DNA of 48,760 bases from Gammaproteobacteria bacterium. Its GTDB lineage: Bacteria > Pseudomonadota > Gammaproteobacteria > Pseudomonadales > Azotimanducaceae. A program made the position numbers and the translations under genes. The notes beneath the pieces were generated by a model, which was not told the origin of the DNA, ran no database searches, and was given only the letters and a program-made list of their open reading frames with translations. The stretch spans positions 1 to 48,760 of the forward strand of contig QJYB01000096.1 in the NCBI GenBank assembly GCA_003247835.1, given 5' to 3'. Shown here in pieces: positions 31,243 to 40,544 of this stretch (positions are counted from its first letter, which is position 1; every line of letters starts with the position of its first letter).

Positions 31243-34200
31243 CGCGGACGTTCGGCTGCAGCATGTGCCTGACGTTGGTCAGGGGTAGAGGTTTGCTGAA
31301 CAGGTATCCCTGCGCGTACTCACAGTCCTGTTGCACCAGGAACTCATACTGTTCGCGTGTTTCCACACCTTCTGCGACCACCTCCATATTCAGCCGATGG
31401 GCCATGGCGATCACCGCCGAGGTGATGGCTTTGTCATCAGCGCTTTCGGGGATGTCCATGATGAAGCTGCGATCCACCTTGACTGTGGTGATCGGAAACT
31501 TCTTGAGATAGTTCAGCGACGAGTAACCCGTGCCAAAATCATCGATGGCCAGTCGTACACCGAGAGCGTGCAGCTGCCGGACAGTGGTGTTGGCAGCGTC
31601 CACGTCTCCCATGAGCATCGTCTCGGTGATTTCTATCTCGAGTGACGAGGGATCCAACCCTGTCTCGCGCAGGCTCCGACGGATGGTGGCGACCAGGCCC
31701 GGATCCCGGAACTGGCGGGGAGAGATGTTCACGGCGATCTGTATGGCGCGCCCCGCCTGGTCCGTGAGGTCCTTACCCGTGCGGCAGGTTTCCTGAATGA
31801 TCCACTTGCCCAGATCGACGATGGCGCCCGTTTCCTCGGCGACCTCGATGAACTCGACCGGTGCGAGGAGACCCCGCTCCGGATGGTTCCAGCGCACCAG
31901 GCACTCGACGCCAACGATCTGCCGGTTGTTGAGCCGTACTTTGGGCTGGTAGTAGAGCACGAACTCGTTGCGTTCGAGGGCGCGTCTCAGCTCGTATTCG
32001 GTCCGCAGACGTTTGATGGCGTTCGTATTCATTTCCTCGCTGTAGAAGTGATACGTGTTCCTGCCGTGTTCCTTGGCCCGGTACATGGCGAGATCCGCGT
32101 TCTTCATCAGCGAGTTGGGGTCAGTACCGTCCTGAGGCACGATGGTGATTCCGATGCTGGTGGTGACGACCAGCTGGTGGCCGGAGATGTTCAGCGGCTG
32201 TCTCAGCGTGCTGAGAATCTTGTCAGCAACATAGCTCGCATCGCTCGGTGACTTGATGTCGAAGAGCAGGACCGTGAACTCGTCACCGCCCAGGCGCGCG
32301 ACGGTGTCTTCCTTGCGTACGCAGTTGGTCAACCGCATGGAGACTTCCTGCAGCAGTTCGTCGCCCACCTCGTGGCCGAGGGTATCGTTCACCCGCTTGA
32401 ACTGATCGAGGTCGAGGAACAGCAGGGCGGACAGATGTTTCGAGCGTTGTGCGTGATCGACTGCCTGGCCGAGACGGTCGTAAAACAGCCGCCGGTTTGC
32501 CAGGTTGGTGAGCGTGTCATAGAACGCCATCCGCTCCATCTTCGAGCGACTGCTCTTCATCTCGGTGATGTCGGCGATCTGTGCGATCAGGTAAGCCGGT
32601 GCGCCAGCTCCGTCCCGCTGGACCACGACGTGCAGCGTCGTCCAGATCTCCAGCGCGTCCTCGCGGAGCATGCGGCACTCGGTTCTCACCGTTTCGTCCC
32701 GGCCGGAGACGAGGCGCCGCAGTGTTTCCTTGAGCTGGGTTCTGTCTTCCTGCGGTACCAGCCGCGATACGTGACTGCCTTCCATGGAACGCTTCTCGAA
32801 ACCCAGCATTTCGATGGCGAAGTTGTTCACCTGGAAGACATTACCCTTCAGATCGATGAGCAGGATCCCTATGGGTGCGTTCTCGAACGCGCTGCGGAAC
32901 CGCTGTTCGGATTCCTTCAGCTTCTGCTCGGCTTCCCGCAGCTCGTTCACATTCTTGGCGATACAGAGGATGCATGGTTCGCTGTTGATCTCGATGTAGG
33001 TTGCCGAAACCAGGGACTGAACGAGGAGGCCGTTCTTGGTATGGAAGTTCATTTCCCGGTTGGAGAAAAAACCCTGGCGGCTGAGCGCGTCGGTGGCCTG
33101 TGCCAGCGCGTCGTGATCGGCGAAGACATTCAGCTCGTAGAGTTTCCTGCCAACCAGCTCGTCGCGTTCGTACTGGGCGGCCAGCAGGAAGGAGTCGTTG
33201 ATGTCGTAGATGGTCAGATCCTTCTGTCGGAGAATCACGATGCCATCCGGACTTCGCCGGAATACCTGCTCGAATTTCTCTTCGCTCGCACGCAGTGCGG
33301 CCTCCGCCTGCAGCCGCCGGCTGATGTCTCTGCCGATGCACAGGGTGCACAGCTCACCGTCTATTTCCACGTAGCGCAGCGAGATCTCGACACTGACGAG
33401 CTCACCTTCGCTGGTCCGCAGCTGGGTTTCGAGATCCGTAGCTTCTCCCTTGCGTTCGAGCTCCCTGACGATGGTTCGCCGCTCTGACGCGTCGGCGAAT
33501 AGCCCCAGGTCGGTCTCGAGGTAGCCGATCGCATCCTCCCGGCTGTAGCCGAGCAGTCGCGTGAAGCTGGCGTTGAAGTCCATGATCAGCGAATCGGACT
33601 GGCGGACGATGAGGATCGCGTCCGGGCTGGTGTGAAAGATGCGGGAAAAACGTGCTTCGGAGCTCCTGAGCTGGGCCAGCGACGCCCGCTGCTCTTGAGT
33701 GTCCTTGCAGACCAGGGCGATGGCTTTGTCCTCATCACCCATGCCAGTCATGGATGCGGAGACGATGTGTGCCGTCGGCGGGTTCGTGCGCAGACCGCCG
33801 GGTTGCAGCTTCAGCCTGCTGAACTCCATCGGACTGGCGACTTCGGCCTGACACTTCTTGAACACGCCGATGAACCCCTTGTGCTCGTCCAGGGCGACGA
33901 AGTCCAGAATGCTCCTGCCTTCCAGCCGTTCTCCGGGCCGGGCCAGCAGGTCTACGGCGGCGGCGTTGGCATAGGTGATCCTGCCGCTCGTGTCCGTGTT
34001 GACGATGATGTCGGTGGACAGGTCCAGCGTGCGTTGCAGGCGGGATTCCGAGAGCGTTGCCTGGGACTCGGCATCCCGGGTAGCGGACAGGTCCAGCACC
34101 TGAATGATGATGTACTCCGGTTTACCGGCGTCGTTGCGGTGCAGCGTGGCGTGAGCGCTGGTCCATACGGTGCGCCCGGTGGACGTCGTGAGATGGCCCT

Positions 34201-34597
34201 CCAGATCGACCCGGCCACCGTCGAGCAGGGCCCGGCGTTCGTTCTGAAGCTTCTCCCAGGAATCTCCCGCCATCAGCTCCGACAGGTGGCGGTTCGCGAT
34301 CTCGTCCAGTGTCTGCCCGACCATGACCTCGATGGACCGGTTTGCCCAGCGGATGTGCCCCTGCAGGTCCAGAAGCATCAGACCCGCAGGCGCGTCGTCG
34401 AAAGCGCGCATGAACCTGCACAACGCCTGCCGTTTCTGCCGCCGGCTGGCCAGGTAGCCGAGCAGGGTGAAGACGATGATGCCGAGCAGTGCCCAGGGGA
34501 CGTAGTCTGGACGATAGGTGGCGATCGCGGCGCACAGAATGGCGGCGGCAACCGGGCTGACACCGATCAGCAGCGATAGGTAGCGGTTGTGCAGCAT
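31226..34597 (-). CDS. Membrane-anchored five-PAS GGDEF-EAL cyclic-di-GMP protein
   Basis: 1123 residues: two N-terminal membrane helices (about 5-50), five PAS domains in a row (about 60-700), GGDEF and EAL. The cyclase motif is intact (GGDEF 770-774), with the inhibitory site RKED (761-764) exactly five residues before it. The phosphodiesterase motif is E898-C-L rather than EAL, keeping the catalytic Glu; DDFGTGYSSL is also intact. So both activities are possible, tuned by PAS input (redox, light or ligand). I start at ATG 34597; a GTG-type start at 34642 is possible. It converges on and overlaps the RND gene by 17 bp. Confidence 0.94.
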   Translation of the reverse strand: MLHNRYLSLLIGVSPVAAAILCAAIATYRPDYVPWALLGIIVFTLLGYLASRRQKRQALCRFMRAFDDAPAGLMLLDLQGHIRWANRSIEVMVGQTLDEIANRHLSELMAGDSWEKLQNERRALLDGGRVDLEGHLTTSTGRTVWTSAHATLHRNDAGKPEYIIIQVLDLSATRDAESQATLSESRLQRTLDLSTDIIVNTDTSGRITYANAAAVDLLARPGERLEGRSILDFVALDEHKGFIGVFKKCQAEVASPMEFSRLKLQPGGLRTNPPTAHIVSASMTGMGDEDKAIALVCKDTQEQRASLAQLRSSEARFSRIFHTSPDAILIVRQSDSLIMDFNASFTRLLGYSREDAIGYLETDLGLFADASERRTIVRELERKGEATDLETQLRTSEGELVSVEISLRYVEIDGELCTLCIGRDISRRLQAEAALRASEEKFEQVFRRSPDGIVILRQKDLTIYDINDSFLLAAQYERDELVGRKLYELNVFADHDALAQATDALSRQGFFSNREMNFHTKNGLLVQSLVSATYIEINSEPCILCIAKNVNELREAEQKLKESEQRFRSAFENAPIGILLIDLKGNVFQVNNFAIEMLGFEKRSMEGSHVSRLVPQEDRTQLKETLRRLVSGRDETVRTECRMLREDALEIWTTLHVVVQRDGAGAPAYLIAQIADITEMKSSRSKMERMAFYDTLTNLANRRLFYDRLGQAVDHAQRSKHLSALLFLDLDQFKRVNDTLGHEVGDELLQEVSMRLTNCVRKEDTVARLGGDEFTVLLFDIKSPSDASYVADKILSTLRQPLNISGHQLVVTTSIGITIVPQDGTDPNSLMKNADLAMYRAKEHGRNTYHFYSEEMNTNAIKRLRTEYELRRALERNEFVLYYQPKVRLNNRQIVGVECLVRWNHPERGLLAPVEFIEVAEETGAIVDLGKWIIQETCRTGKDLTDQAGRAIQIAVNISPRQFRDPGLVATIRRSLRETGLDPSSLEIEITETMLMGDVDAANTTVRQLHALGVRLAIDDFGTGYSSLNYLKKFPITTVKVDRSFIMDIPESADDKAITSAVIAMAHRLNMEVVAEGVETREQYEFLVQQDCEYAQGYLFSKPLPLTNVRHMLQPNVRVMRGQ

Positions 34598-34656
34598 TGT
34601 CTGTCGCTTGGGGCTATGCGAGTTTATCCTTGGCACAACCACGTGACGTGTCGTCC

Positions 34657-35064
34657 ATGAACTACTCGTTGAAAGTATCCGTTGGTAGGCAGGGCCTCTA
34701 TGACATCACGCACAAAGTGGCGGATGTGGTGGCTGGTTCCGGAGTGAATGAGGGGTTGGTCACGCTGTTCGTGCGGCATACGTCCGCCAGCCTGCTGATC
34801 CAGGAAAATGCCGATCCCAGCGCTCAGGCCGATCTGGAGCGCTGGCTGAACCGTCTGGTTCCCGAGCACGATCCGATTTACACCCACACGGTGGAAGGGC
34901 CGGACGACATGCCGGCTCACATCAAGTCCGCGCTGACGGCAACGAGTCTCTCCATTCCCCTGGCGGACGGCAGGCTCATGCTCGGCACCTGGCAGGGCGT
35001 CTTTCTCTGGGAGCACCGGCATCATCGCGGCGACCGGGAAGTCGTCGTCAACGTGCTCGGCTGA
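34657..35064 (+). CDS. yjbQ: YjbQ/UPF0047 family protein
   Basis: 135 residues, the exact family length from ATG 34657. HTSASLLIQENADPS, HTVEGPDDMPAHIKSAL and LMLGTWQGVFLWEHR are the three family signatures, with the conserved His residues that sit in the trimer's active site. Some members have been reported to have a weak thiamine-phosphate synthase activity; the physiological role is unsettled. It stands alone, divergent from the GGDEF-EAL gene and followed by a converging small gene. Confidence 0.94.
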   Translation: MNYSLKVSVGRQGLYDITHKVADVVAGSGVNEGLVTLFVRHTSASLLIQENADPSAQADLERWLNRLVPEHDPIYTHTVEGPDDMPAHIKSALTATSLSIPLADGRLMLGTWQGVFLWEHRHHRGDREVVVNVLG

Positions 35065-35075
35065 CGACGGGATCG

Positions 35076-35471
35076 CTACTCGCGGTCGAGCACCATGTCC
35101 ATCCAGCGGCGATGACCGTCCGGATCCAGGATCATCGATGAGAAGTACAGGAGCAGCTCCCTGTGGGTCGCACTCAGGCGCGCTTCGGTCATCGCCTGCT
35201 CGCCTGCCTTGCTGTTGATGAAACGGAAGCACTCGGTCACGGACACGGACGGGCCGAGCACACCCGCCACACGCTCGTTCAGGTACTCGTGCAGTGGCTC
35301 GAGGTCCGCTTCATCGAGATCAGCATCCGCCGGATTGAGCACCACGTTGGCCCAGAGCGTGGCAATGTAGAGCTGGTAAAGCTCCCGATCCACGAACTTC
35401 TCCGCCACCCCGGATCGGGTCTCGATGTCGTCCAGGATCCGGCTGAAGCGAGCGCGTATGGGGTCGGTCAT
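35076..35471 (-). CDS. Conserved-looking protein of unknown function (131 residues)
   Basis: I do not recognise this protein. It begins MTDPIRARFSRILDDIETRSGV, is rich in acidic residues and predicted helices (ELYQLYIATLWANVVLNPADADL, LEPLHEYLNERVAGVLG), and has no signal peptide or membrane segment. It reads like a small soluble helical protein. The start at ATG 35471 leaves a 93-bp divergent gap to the acyl-CoA dehydrogenase. A much longer frame reading upstream of it is antisense to the dehydrogenases and should be ignored. Confidence 0.7.
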   Translation of the reverse strand: MTDPIRARFSRILDDIETRSGVAEKFVDRELYQLYIATLWANVVLNPADADLDEADLEPLHEYLNERVAGVLGPSVSVTECFRFINSKAGEQAMTEARLSATHRELLLYFSSMILDPDGHRRWMDMVLDRE

Positions 35472-35564
35472 GGTCGTAGTGTAGCAACGGCGCGGATGCT
35501 GGAGGTGGTTTGCATTCGACGAGGGCTTCGTTAACGTAGCGACCTGACTCTTCTGGGGATCGTA

Positions 35565-36704
35565 GTGCTGCAGTTCGATTCGATACGGTTGCCGGCGGAT
35601 ACGGATTCGCTCAGGCAGGAAGTACGCTCCTTCATCGAGGAACAGCGTACGCTCATCGGCAAACCCAACTCCGACTTCACCACCGGCCATGATGCGGAGT
35701 TCTCGGCCCTGCTGGGAGAGCGGGGCTGGATCGGCATGACCTGGCCGAAGCAGTATGGTGGGGGAGAACGGACCTTTTTCGAGCGCTACGTGGTTACTGA
35801 AGAGCTCCTTGCGGCGGGTGCTCCGGTCAGTGCGCACTGGATTGCCGACCGGCAGAGCGGGCCGCTCCTGCTGCGGTTCGGCACCGAGGCACAGAAGCAG
35901 ACATACCTGCCCGGGATCACCCGTGGATGTACCTTCTTCTCGATCGGCATGAGCGAGCCCAACACCGGCTCGGACCTCGCCTCCGTACGCACCACCGCGA
36001 TCCGGGAGGGAGATGCCTGGCGGATCAACGGCACCAAGCTCTGGTCTACGGATGCCCACCGCAATCACTTCATCATCGCTCTGGTGCGTACGGAACCCGG
36101 CTCGGAACGGCATGCGGGACTGTCGCAGATCATCGTTGATCTCCGGCAGGACGGCGCCGAGGTTCGGCCCATCCGGAACATGGCCGGGGGAGAGGACTTC
36201 AACGAGATCCGCTTCGACGACGTGCTGGTGCCGCTCGACAGGGTGGTCGGTGAGCCCGGGAACGGCTGGCAGCAGGTCACCAGCGAGCTCGCCTACGAGC
36301 GGAGTGGCCCCGAACGGTTCCTGTCCGCCTACCGGGTGCTGGTGGAGTTCGCCCGGGCGGCCGGCGCCAACCCCACAGCGGAGATGGCCTCGGTGACGGG
36401 TCGGGCAGCTGCGCACCTCATGACCCTGCGGCGCATGTCCATCTCTGTGGCGGGCATGCTCGAGGAGGGTAAGAGCCCCGACGTGGAAGCGGCGCTGGTG
36501 AAGGCGCTGGGCAACGATTTCGAGAAGCTGCTGCCGGAGATGGTCCGGCTCGCCACACCGGATGGCGTTCTTGGCGATGCCGCTTGGGCTGCCTTCCGGG
36601 AGAGCTATGCGGACACCCTGCTGCTGTCGCCGTCGTTCACGCTGCGCGGTGGAACGCGGGAAATACTGCGGGGCGTGATTGCCCGGGGGCTGGGGCTGCG
36701 CTGA
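35565..36704 (+). CDS. Acyl-CoA dehydrogenase, large-type subunit
   Basis: 379 residues from a GTG start. The acyl-CoA dehydrogenase fold is clear: GWIGMTWPKQYGGGERTFFE, FFSIGMSEPNTGSDLASVRT (flavin/substrate loop), WRINGTKLWSTDAH and the C-terminal LRGGTREILRGVIARGLGL. The cofactor is FAD and electrons pass to ETF. Its stop shares a base with the start of a second, shorter dehydrogenase gene (TGATG). That arrangement is typical of heterotetrameric (alpha2beta2) dehydrogenases acting on bulky acyl-CoAs such as steroid side chains. Confidence 0.94.
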   Translation: MLQFDSIRLPADTDSLRQEVRSFIEEQRTLIGKPNSDFTTGHDAEFSALLGERGWIGMTWPKQYGGGERTFFERYVVTEELLAAGAPVSAHWIADRQSGPLLLRFGTEAQKQTYLPGITRGCTFFSIGMSEPNTGSDLASVRTTAIREGDAWRINGTKLWSTDAHRNHFIIALVRTEPGSERHAGLSQIIVDLRQDGAEVRPIRNMAGGEDFNEIRFDDVLVPLDRVVGEPGNGWQQVTSELAYERSGPERFLSAYRVLVEFARAAGANPTAEMASVTGRAAAHLMTLRRMSISVAGMLEEGKSPDVEAALVKALGNDFEKLLPEMVRLATPDGVLGDAAWAAFRESYADTLLLSPSFTLRGGTREILRGVIARGLGLR

Positions 36705-37660
36705 TGGAAACGAGAACGCTGCTGCTCGATACCGCAGAGAAGATCTTTGCCGACCATTGTGACAAGACGCTGCTGGACAGCGCGGAGGCGGGCCGCTTTC
36801 CGGAAGGGCTCCTGAGCGTGATCCGCGAGGGTGGGTTTCAGCAGCTTGCCATGACGTCTTCCGGTGTGGATCTGGCTGACGCGCTGGCAGTGCTGAAGGC
36901 CGCGGGCCGCCACGCCGTGCCGCTGCCACTGGCGGAGATCGTGCTGTCCAACCGCTGGCTGGACCGGGATGACGCGCTGGTGTCCATCGGCACGGGCGAC
37001 GCGGAAAGTGCACGAGGGGTGCCCTGGGGTCGTCGGGCGGATGCCGTCATCTCGCTCACGCCGGATGGGTCGGCCTGCCTGCTTCGGGATCTGACAGTGA
37101 CAGAAGGGATCAATCTCGCCGGCGAGCCGCGGGATTCGGTTCGCGCGGCTCGCAGCGAGCGGCTGGATATCAGCGAAGACACCCACACGCTCCTGGCATT
37201 GTCCCGGGTGGTGATGATGGCGGGCGGTCTGGAACGGGCGCTCGAGTTGTCCCTCGCCTACGTCACTGAGCGCGAGCAGTTCGGGCGTCCCATCGCCAGA
37301 TTTCAGGCCATTCAGCATCACATGGCGGTGATGGCGGCAGAGACTGCTGCTGCCATCCGCGCGGCGGATGCCGCCCTCGCCGGGCTCGGCAGCGACCGGT
37401 CCGTGGAAGAGGTGGCTGTGGCCAAGAGCCGCGTGGGCGAGGCGGTGGGGGTGGTTGCCGAGCTCGCACATCAGGTACATGGCGCCATGGGCTACACCCA
37501 CGAACACCGTCTGCACCACACGACGCGCCGACTCTGGTCCTGGCGCGACGAGTACGGCACTGAGCGACACTGGCAGGAACGCCTCGGCCGGCGGCTGACG
37601 GCGCTGGTGGCGGCGGAAGGTCCGGACGCGCTGTGGTCGTTCATCGCCACCCGTGAGTGA
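36704..37660 (+). CDS. Acyl-CoA dehydrogenase-like protein, short subunit
   Basis: 318 residues, about 60 shorter than its partner. The C-terminal FAD-binding half is conserved (SLAYVTEREQFGRPIARFQAIQHHMA and HQVHGAMGYTHEHRLHHTTRRLW), while the middle beta domain is reduced (LLRDLTVTEGINL). This matches the smaller subunit of two-gene acyl-CoA dehydrogenases. ATG 36704 overlaps the previous stop by one base; an upstream in-frame extension lies inside the partner gene and is unlikely. Its end overlaps the DUF523 gene by 8 bp. Confidence 0.9.
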   Translation: METRTLLLDTAEKIFADHCDKTLLDSAEAGRFPEGLLSVIREGGFQQLAMTSSGVDLADALAVLKAAGRHAVPLPLAEIVLSNRWLDRDDALVSIGTGDAESARGVPWGRRADAVISLTPDGSACLLRDLTVTEGINLAGEPRDSVRAARSERLDISEDTHTLLALSRVVMMAGGLERALELSLAYVTEREQFGRPIARFQAIQHHMAVMAAETAAAIRAADAALAGLGSDRSVEEVAVAKSRVGEAVGVVAELAHQVHGAMGYTHEHRLHHTTRRLWSWRDEYGTERHWQERLGRRLTALVAAEGPDALWSFIATRE

Positions 37661-38630
37661 GCTTCCCGGCAGACCCGAGCCTCCGCTCGAGCTGGCGCTG
37701 AGCGAATGTCTGCTCGGCAGCGAGGTCCGTTACGACGGCAGCGGCGCCCGTTCTTCCTTTCCGCACGCCGCGCTGGCAGGCCTGTACCGGTTCCGGGGTA
37801 TCTGTCCGGAAGTGGGTATCGGCATGCCCGTACCCCGTCCACCCATTCGCCTGGTGGAAAGGGATGGCGTCAGGGCAGTGGGCGTGGCCCGGGGTGATCT
37901 GGACTGTACCGATGCCCTTGCAGCGTTTGCCGAGCGACAGGCGGCCACCCTGGGTGATGTCTCGGGCTATGTCTTCATGAAGAACTCCCCATCCTGCGGC
38001 TTGTACCGGGTGAAGGTCTATCCGGAAGCGGACGGAACCGTGAGCGGTGCGCCGCAGCGCACCGGGCGAGGGATCTACGCGGCGGCCCTCACACGTCTGC
38101 TGCCCGATCTGCCCATGGAGGAAACGGGCCGCCTCAATGACGACGTGCTCCGCGAGAACTTCGTCATGCGCACGTTCGCCTATGCACACTGGCAACGCCT
38201 GCTGGCCTTCGGCCTGAGCCGCGGTCGACTCATCGAGTTCCACAGTCGCTACAAGTATCTGCTCATGGCGCACAGCGTGCCGGCTTATCAGGAGGCCGGA
38301 CGGCTGCTGTCGAACCTCCGCGAAGACTTCGAAGCGAAGGCGGCAGCCTACTTTTCGCTGCTCATGAAGGGTCTCGCCGTCCCCGCCTCGCGGGGCGGCC
38401 ACGCCAATGTGCTCGCGCACCTGCAGGGATATCTGAAGCGGGTGCTCGACGCCGATACGCGTCGGGAGCTGGCGTCACTGATCAGCGCCTACCGTCGCGG
38501 TGAGCAGCCCCTGCTGGCGCCGCTTGCACTGCTCAAGCATCTTCTCAGACGCTATCCGGACCAGTACATCCAATACCAGTCCTATCTGGATCCCCATCCG
38601 GAAGCGGCCGGCCTGCGCCGGCCGCTCTAG
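37653..38630 (+). CDS. DUF523-DUF1722 fusion protein (TudS-like thiouracil desulfurase domain)
   Basis: 325 residues. The N-terminal half (1-150) is DUF523 with three conserved cysteines, Cys19 in SECLLG, Cys51 in GICPEVGIG and Cys115 in NSPSCGLY; in TudS these hold an iron-sulfur cluster that removes sulfur from thiouracil. The C-terminal half (about 180-315) is DUF1722, with FAYAHWQRLLAFG, FHSRYKYLLMAHSVPAYQ and the like. The GTG start overlaps the dehydrogenase stop by 8 bp. Function of the fusion is not established; sulfur removal or nucleotide repair is an inference from TudS. Confidence 0.9.
   Translation: MSELPGRPEPPLELALSECLLGSEVRYDGSGARSSFPHAALAGLYRFRGICPEVGIGMPVPRPPIRLVERDGVRAVGVARGDLDCTDALAAFAERQAATLGDVSGYVFMKNSPSCGLYRVKVYPEADGTVSGAPQRTGRGIYAAALTRLLPDLPMEETGRLNDDVLRENFVMRTFAYAHWQRLLAFGLSRGRLIEFHSRYKYLLMAHSVPAYQEAGRLLSNLREDFEAKAAAYFSLLMKGLAVPASRGGHANVLAHLQGYLKRVLDADTRRELASLISAYRRGEQPLLAPLALLKHLLRRYPDQYIQYQSYLDPHPEAAGLRRPL
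38603..38626. terminator. Perfect 10-bp GC hairpin between converging genes
   Basis: AGCGGCCGGC (38603-38612) pairs with GCCGGCCGCT (38617-38626) across a CTGC loop, at the very end of the DUF523-DUF1722 gene and 20 bp before the end of the converging ABC gene. No T-run follows, so it is a candidate factor-dependent or mRNA-protecting 3' structure serving one or both genes. Confidence 0.5.
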
Positions 38631-38645
38631 CCGATCTCCGACAAC

Positions 38646-40544
38646 TCAGGCGGTGACGCCACCATCCGACAGGCTGAGGCCACTGGAAGACTCCTGCAGG
38701 CTCTGCTGGCGATAGAGCTCGAAGTAGTGCCCGCGTGCATCCATCAGACTGTGATGGGTTCCGGTTTCGGTGATACGACCGTCCTCGATGACGACGATGC
38801 GATTGGCATTGCGGATCGTCGAGAGACGATGGGCGATCACGAAGGCGATACGCCCCCGGAGCACGTTGGCGAGTCCGCGCTGGATATGCTGCTCCGTTTC
38901 CGTGTCGACGGAAGACGTGGCTTCGTCCATGACCAGAATCTGTGGATCCGCGAGGATGGCCCGGGCAAAAGAGACCAGCTGTTTCTGTCCGGCGGACAGC
39001 CGGCTGCCTCCTTCTCCCGTCGGTGTGTCGTAGCCCGCTTCGAACTGGACGATGAACGGGTGCGCACCGGCAAGCCTGGCTGCCGCCTCCACCTCCGCAT
39101 CGGAGGCGTCCAGCCGGCCGTAGCGGATGTTCTCGCGAATGGAACCACTGAAGACGTGTGCGTTCTGCAGCACGATACCCAGGTTCGACTGCAGCCAGTG
39201 CAGACTCCGGTTCCGGTAGTCCAGGCCGTCGATCAGCACCGCACCACTGGTTGGCTCGTAGAACCTGCAGATGACGTTGACCAGGGTGCTCTTGCCGCCA
39301 CCCGTCGGGCCGACGATGGCGATGGTCTCGCCGCGCCGGACCGTCAGGTTGACGTCCCGCAGCACAGGGCTGGCCGGATCGTAGGCGAAGCTGACGTTCC
39401 TGAGCTCGATCTGCTCGATGGCTGCTTCGCCGCCATCCGGTGCGAAGCGCCCGGTCTCGCCGGTGGCTGTCTGGGTCCGATGCCTGGCCATGGATTCCAG
39501 CACGGACTCGGAATCCTTGATCTCTGGGTCCGCCTCGATGAGGCTCAAGATCCGCTCTGCCGATGCCTGGGCCATCTGCATCTCCGCGAACCAGTGACCC
39601 AGCTGCTCCACCGGATCGAAGAAGTGGCGTGTGTACGCCATGAAGGCGACCAGTGTGCCGGCCGATATAACCCCACCGAGCATATCGATGCCGCCGATGG
39701 CGAGCGCCAGACCCGTGGCCAGACTCGCCAGCGTCAGGACGATCGGTACGTAGATGGCGGCCTGGGTCAGATTGGTGACCGAGGCGCGATACATCTTGCC
39801 GGTGAGATCCTGAAACTCCTTCAGATTCGCTTCCTCGCGGACGAAGGCCTTGCTCGTCAGCACGCCCATGATGGCCTCATTGTAGGAGCCCGTGATCCGT
39901 GAGTTCGTGGCCCGGACCTGACGGGCGCTCTTCAGGATCCGGCGCTTGAACTTGGTGGACACCCAGGCGAGCACCGGCACGATGGCGAGCACCACCAGCG
40001 CCAGCTTGGCGTTGAGAAAGAGCATCACCACGGCGATGCCGAGCATGATCGTCGATCCCCACACCAGGTCCAGGAATCCCCAGGCGAGAATGTTGGACAG
40101 CCTCTCGCAGTCGGACGTCATGCGCGCCATCAGCCAGCCGACCGGCCGGTAGTCGTAGAAGCTGAACGACAGCCGCTGCAGGTTCCGGAAACCGTCCCGG
40201 CGGATGTCATGGCTGACGTGGGTGCGGATCTTCCCGCCCATCCAGATGAAGCCGCCGATGGACAGAGCCAGGGTGGCGGCGCAGAGCACGTAGGCGAACA
40301 TCCACGGCACGAGCGTGGCGTCCGCCCCGTGCGCTGAGACGTCGTCCACCACCGCCCGGGTGATCAGCGGAAAGGTGATGTCCGCGCAGGCGGTGGTGAA
40401 GGCGAACGTGCCGAGCAGCGTCAGGTCCCGCGGATACTCCCGCACATAGGCGAACAGCTTCTTCCACAGGTCCAGGTTCATGCGCGCGGCCAGCGCCTCC
40501 TCATCGAACCCGTCGTCGTAGTTCTCGTCGTCATAGTGATCCAT
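38646..40544 (-). CDS. ABC exporter half-transporter (permease-ATPase), catalytic partner
   Basis: 632 residues: an acidic N-terminal tail (DHYDDENYDDGFDEE), six membrane helices (about 30-330), then the ATPase. Walker A reads GPTGGGKSTL; the signature is LSAGQ (516-520) instead of LSGGQ; Walker B ends in D540-E541, so the catalytic Glu is present. ATG 40544 has a good site (AAAGGAG) and overlaps the upstream ABC gene by 14 bp. Together they form a heterodimeric exporter like BmrCD or TM287/288, probably for drugs, lipids or peptides. Confidence 0.94.
   Translation of the reverse strand: MDHYDDENYDDGFDEEALAARMNLDLWKKLFAYVREYPRDLTLLGTFAFTTACADITFPLITRAVVDDVSAHGADATLVPWMFAYVLCAATLALSIGGFIWMGGKIRTHVSHDIRRDGFRNLQRLSFSFYDYRPVGWLMARMTSDCERLSNILAWGFLDLVWGSTIMLGIAVVMLFLNAKLALVVLAIVPVLAWVSTKFKRRILKSARQVRATNSRITGSYNEAIMGVLTSKAFVREEANLKEFQDLTGKMYRASVTNLTQAAIYVPIVLTLASLATGLALAIGGIDMLGGVISAGTLVAFMAYTRHFFDPVEQLGHWFAEMQMAQASAERILSLIEADPEIKDSESVLESMARHRTQTATGETGRFAPDGGEAAIEQIELRNVSFAYDPASPVLRDVNLTVRRGETIAIVGPTGGGKSTLVNVICRFYEPTSGAVLIDGLDYRNRSLHWLQSNLGIVLQNAHVFSGSIRENIRYGRLDASDAEVEAAARLAGAHPFIVQFEAGYDTPTGEGGSRLSAGQKQLVSFARAILADPQILVMDEATSSVDTETEQHIQRGLANVLRGRIAFVIAHRLSTIRNANRIVVIEDGRITETGTHHSLMDARGHYFELYRQQSLQESSSGLSLSDGGVTA

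Noticed and set aside
32372..33487. 371-codon plus-strand frame inside the GGDEF-EAL gene
   Set aside because: Antisense to five clear PAS domains and the GGDEF domain; composition is that of a shadow frame.
35472..37013. N-terminal extension of the small unknown minus-strand gene
   Set aside because: It is antisense to the acyl-CoA dehydrogenases; only the part from ATG 35471 reads like a protein.
38727..39902. 391-codon plus-strand frame inside the ABC exporter gene
   Set aside because: Antisense to a well-supported ATPase; no recognisable motif.
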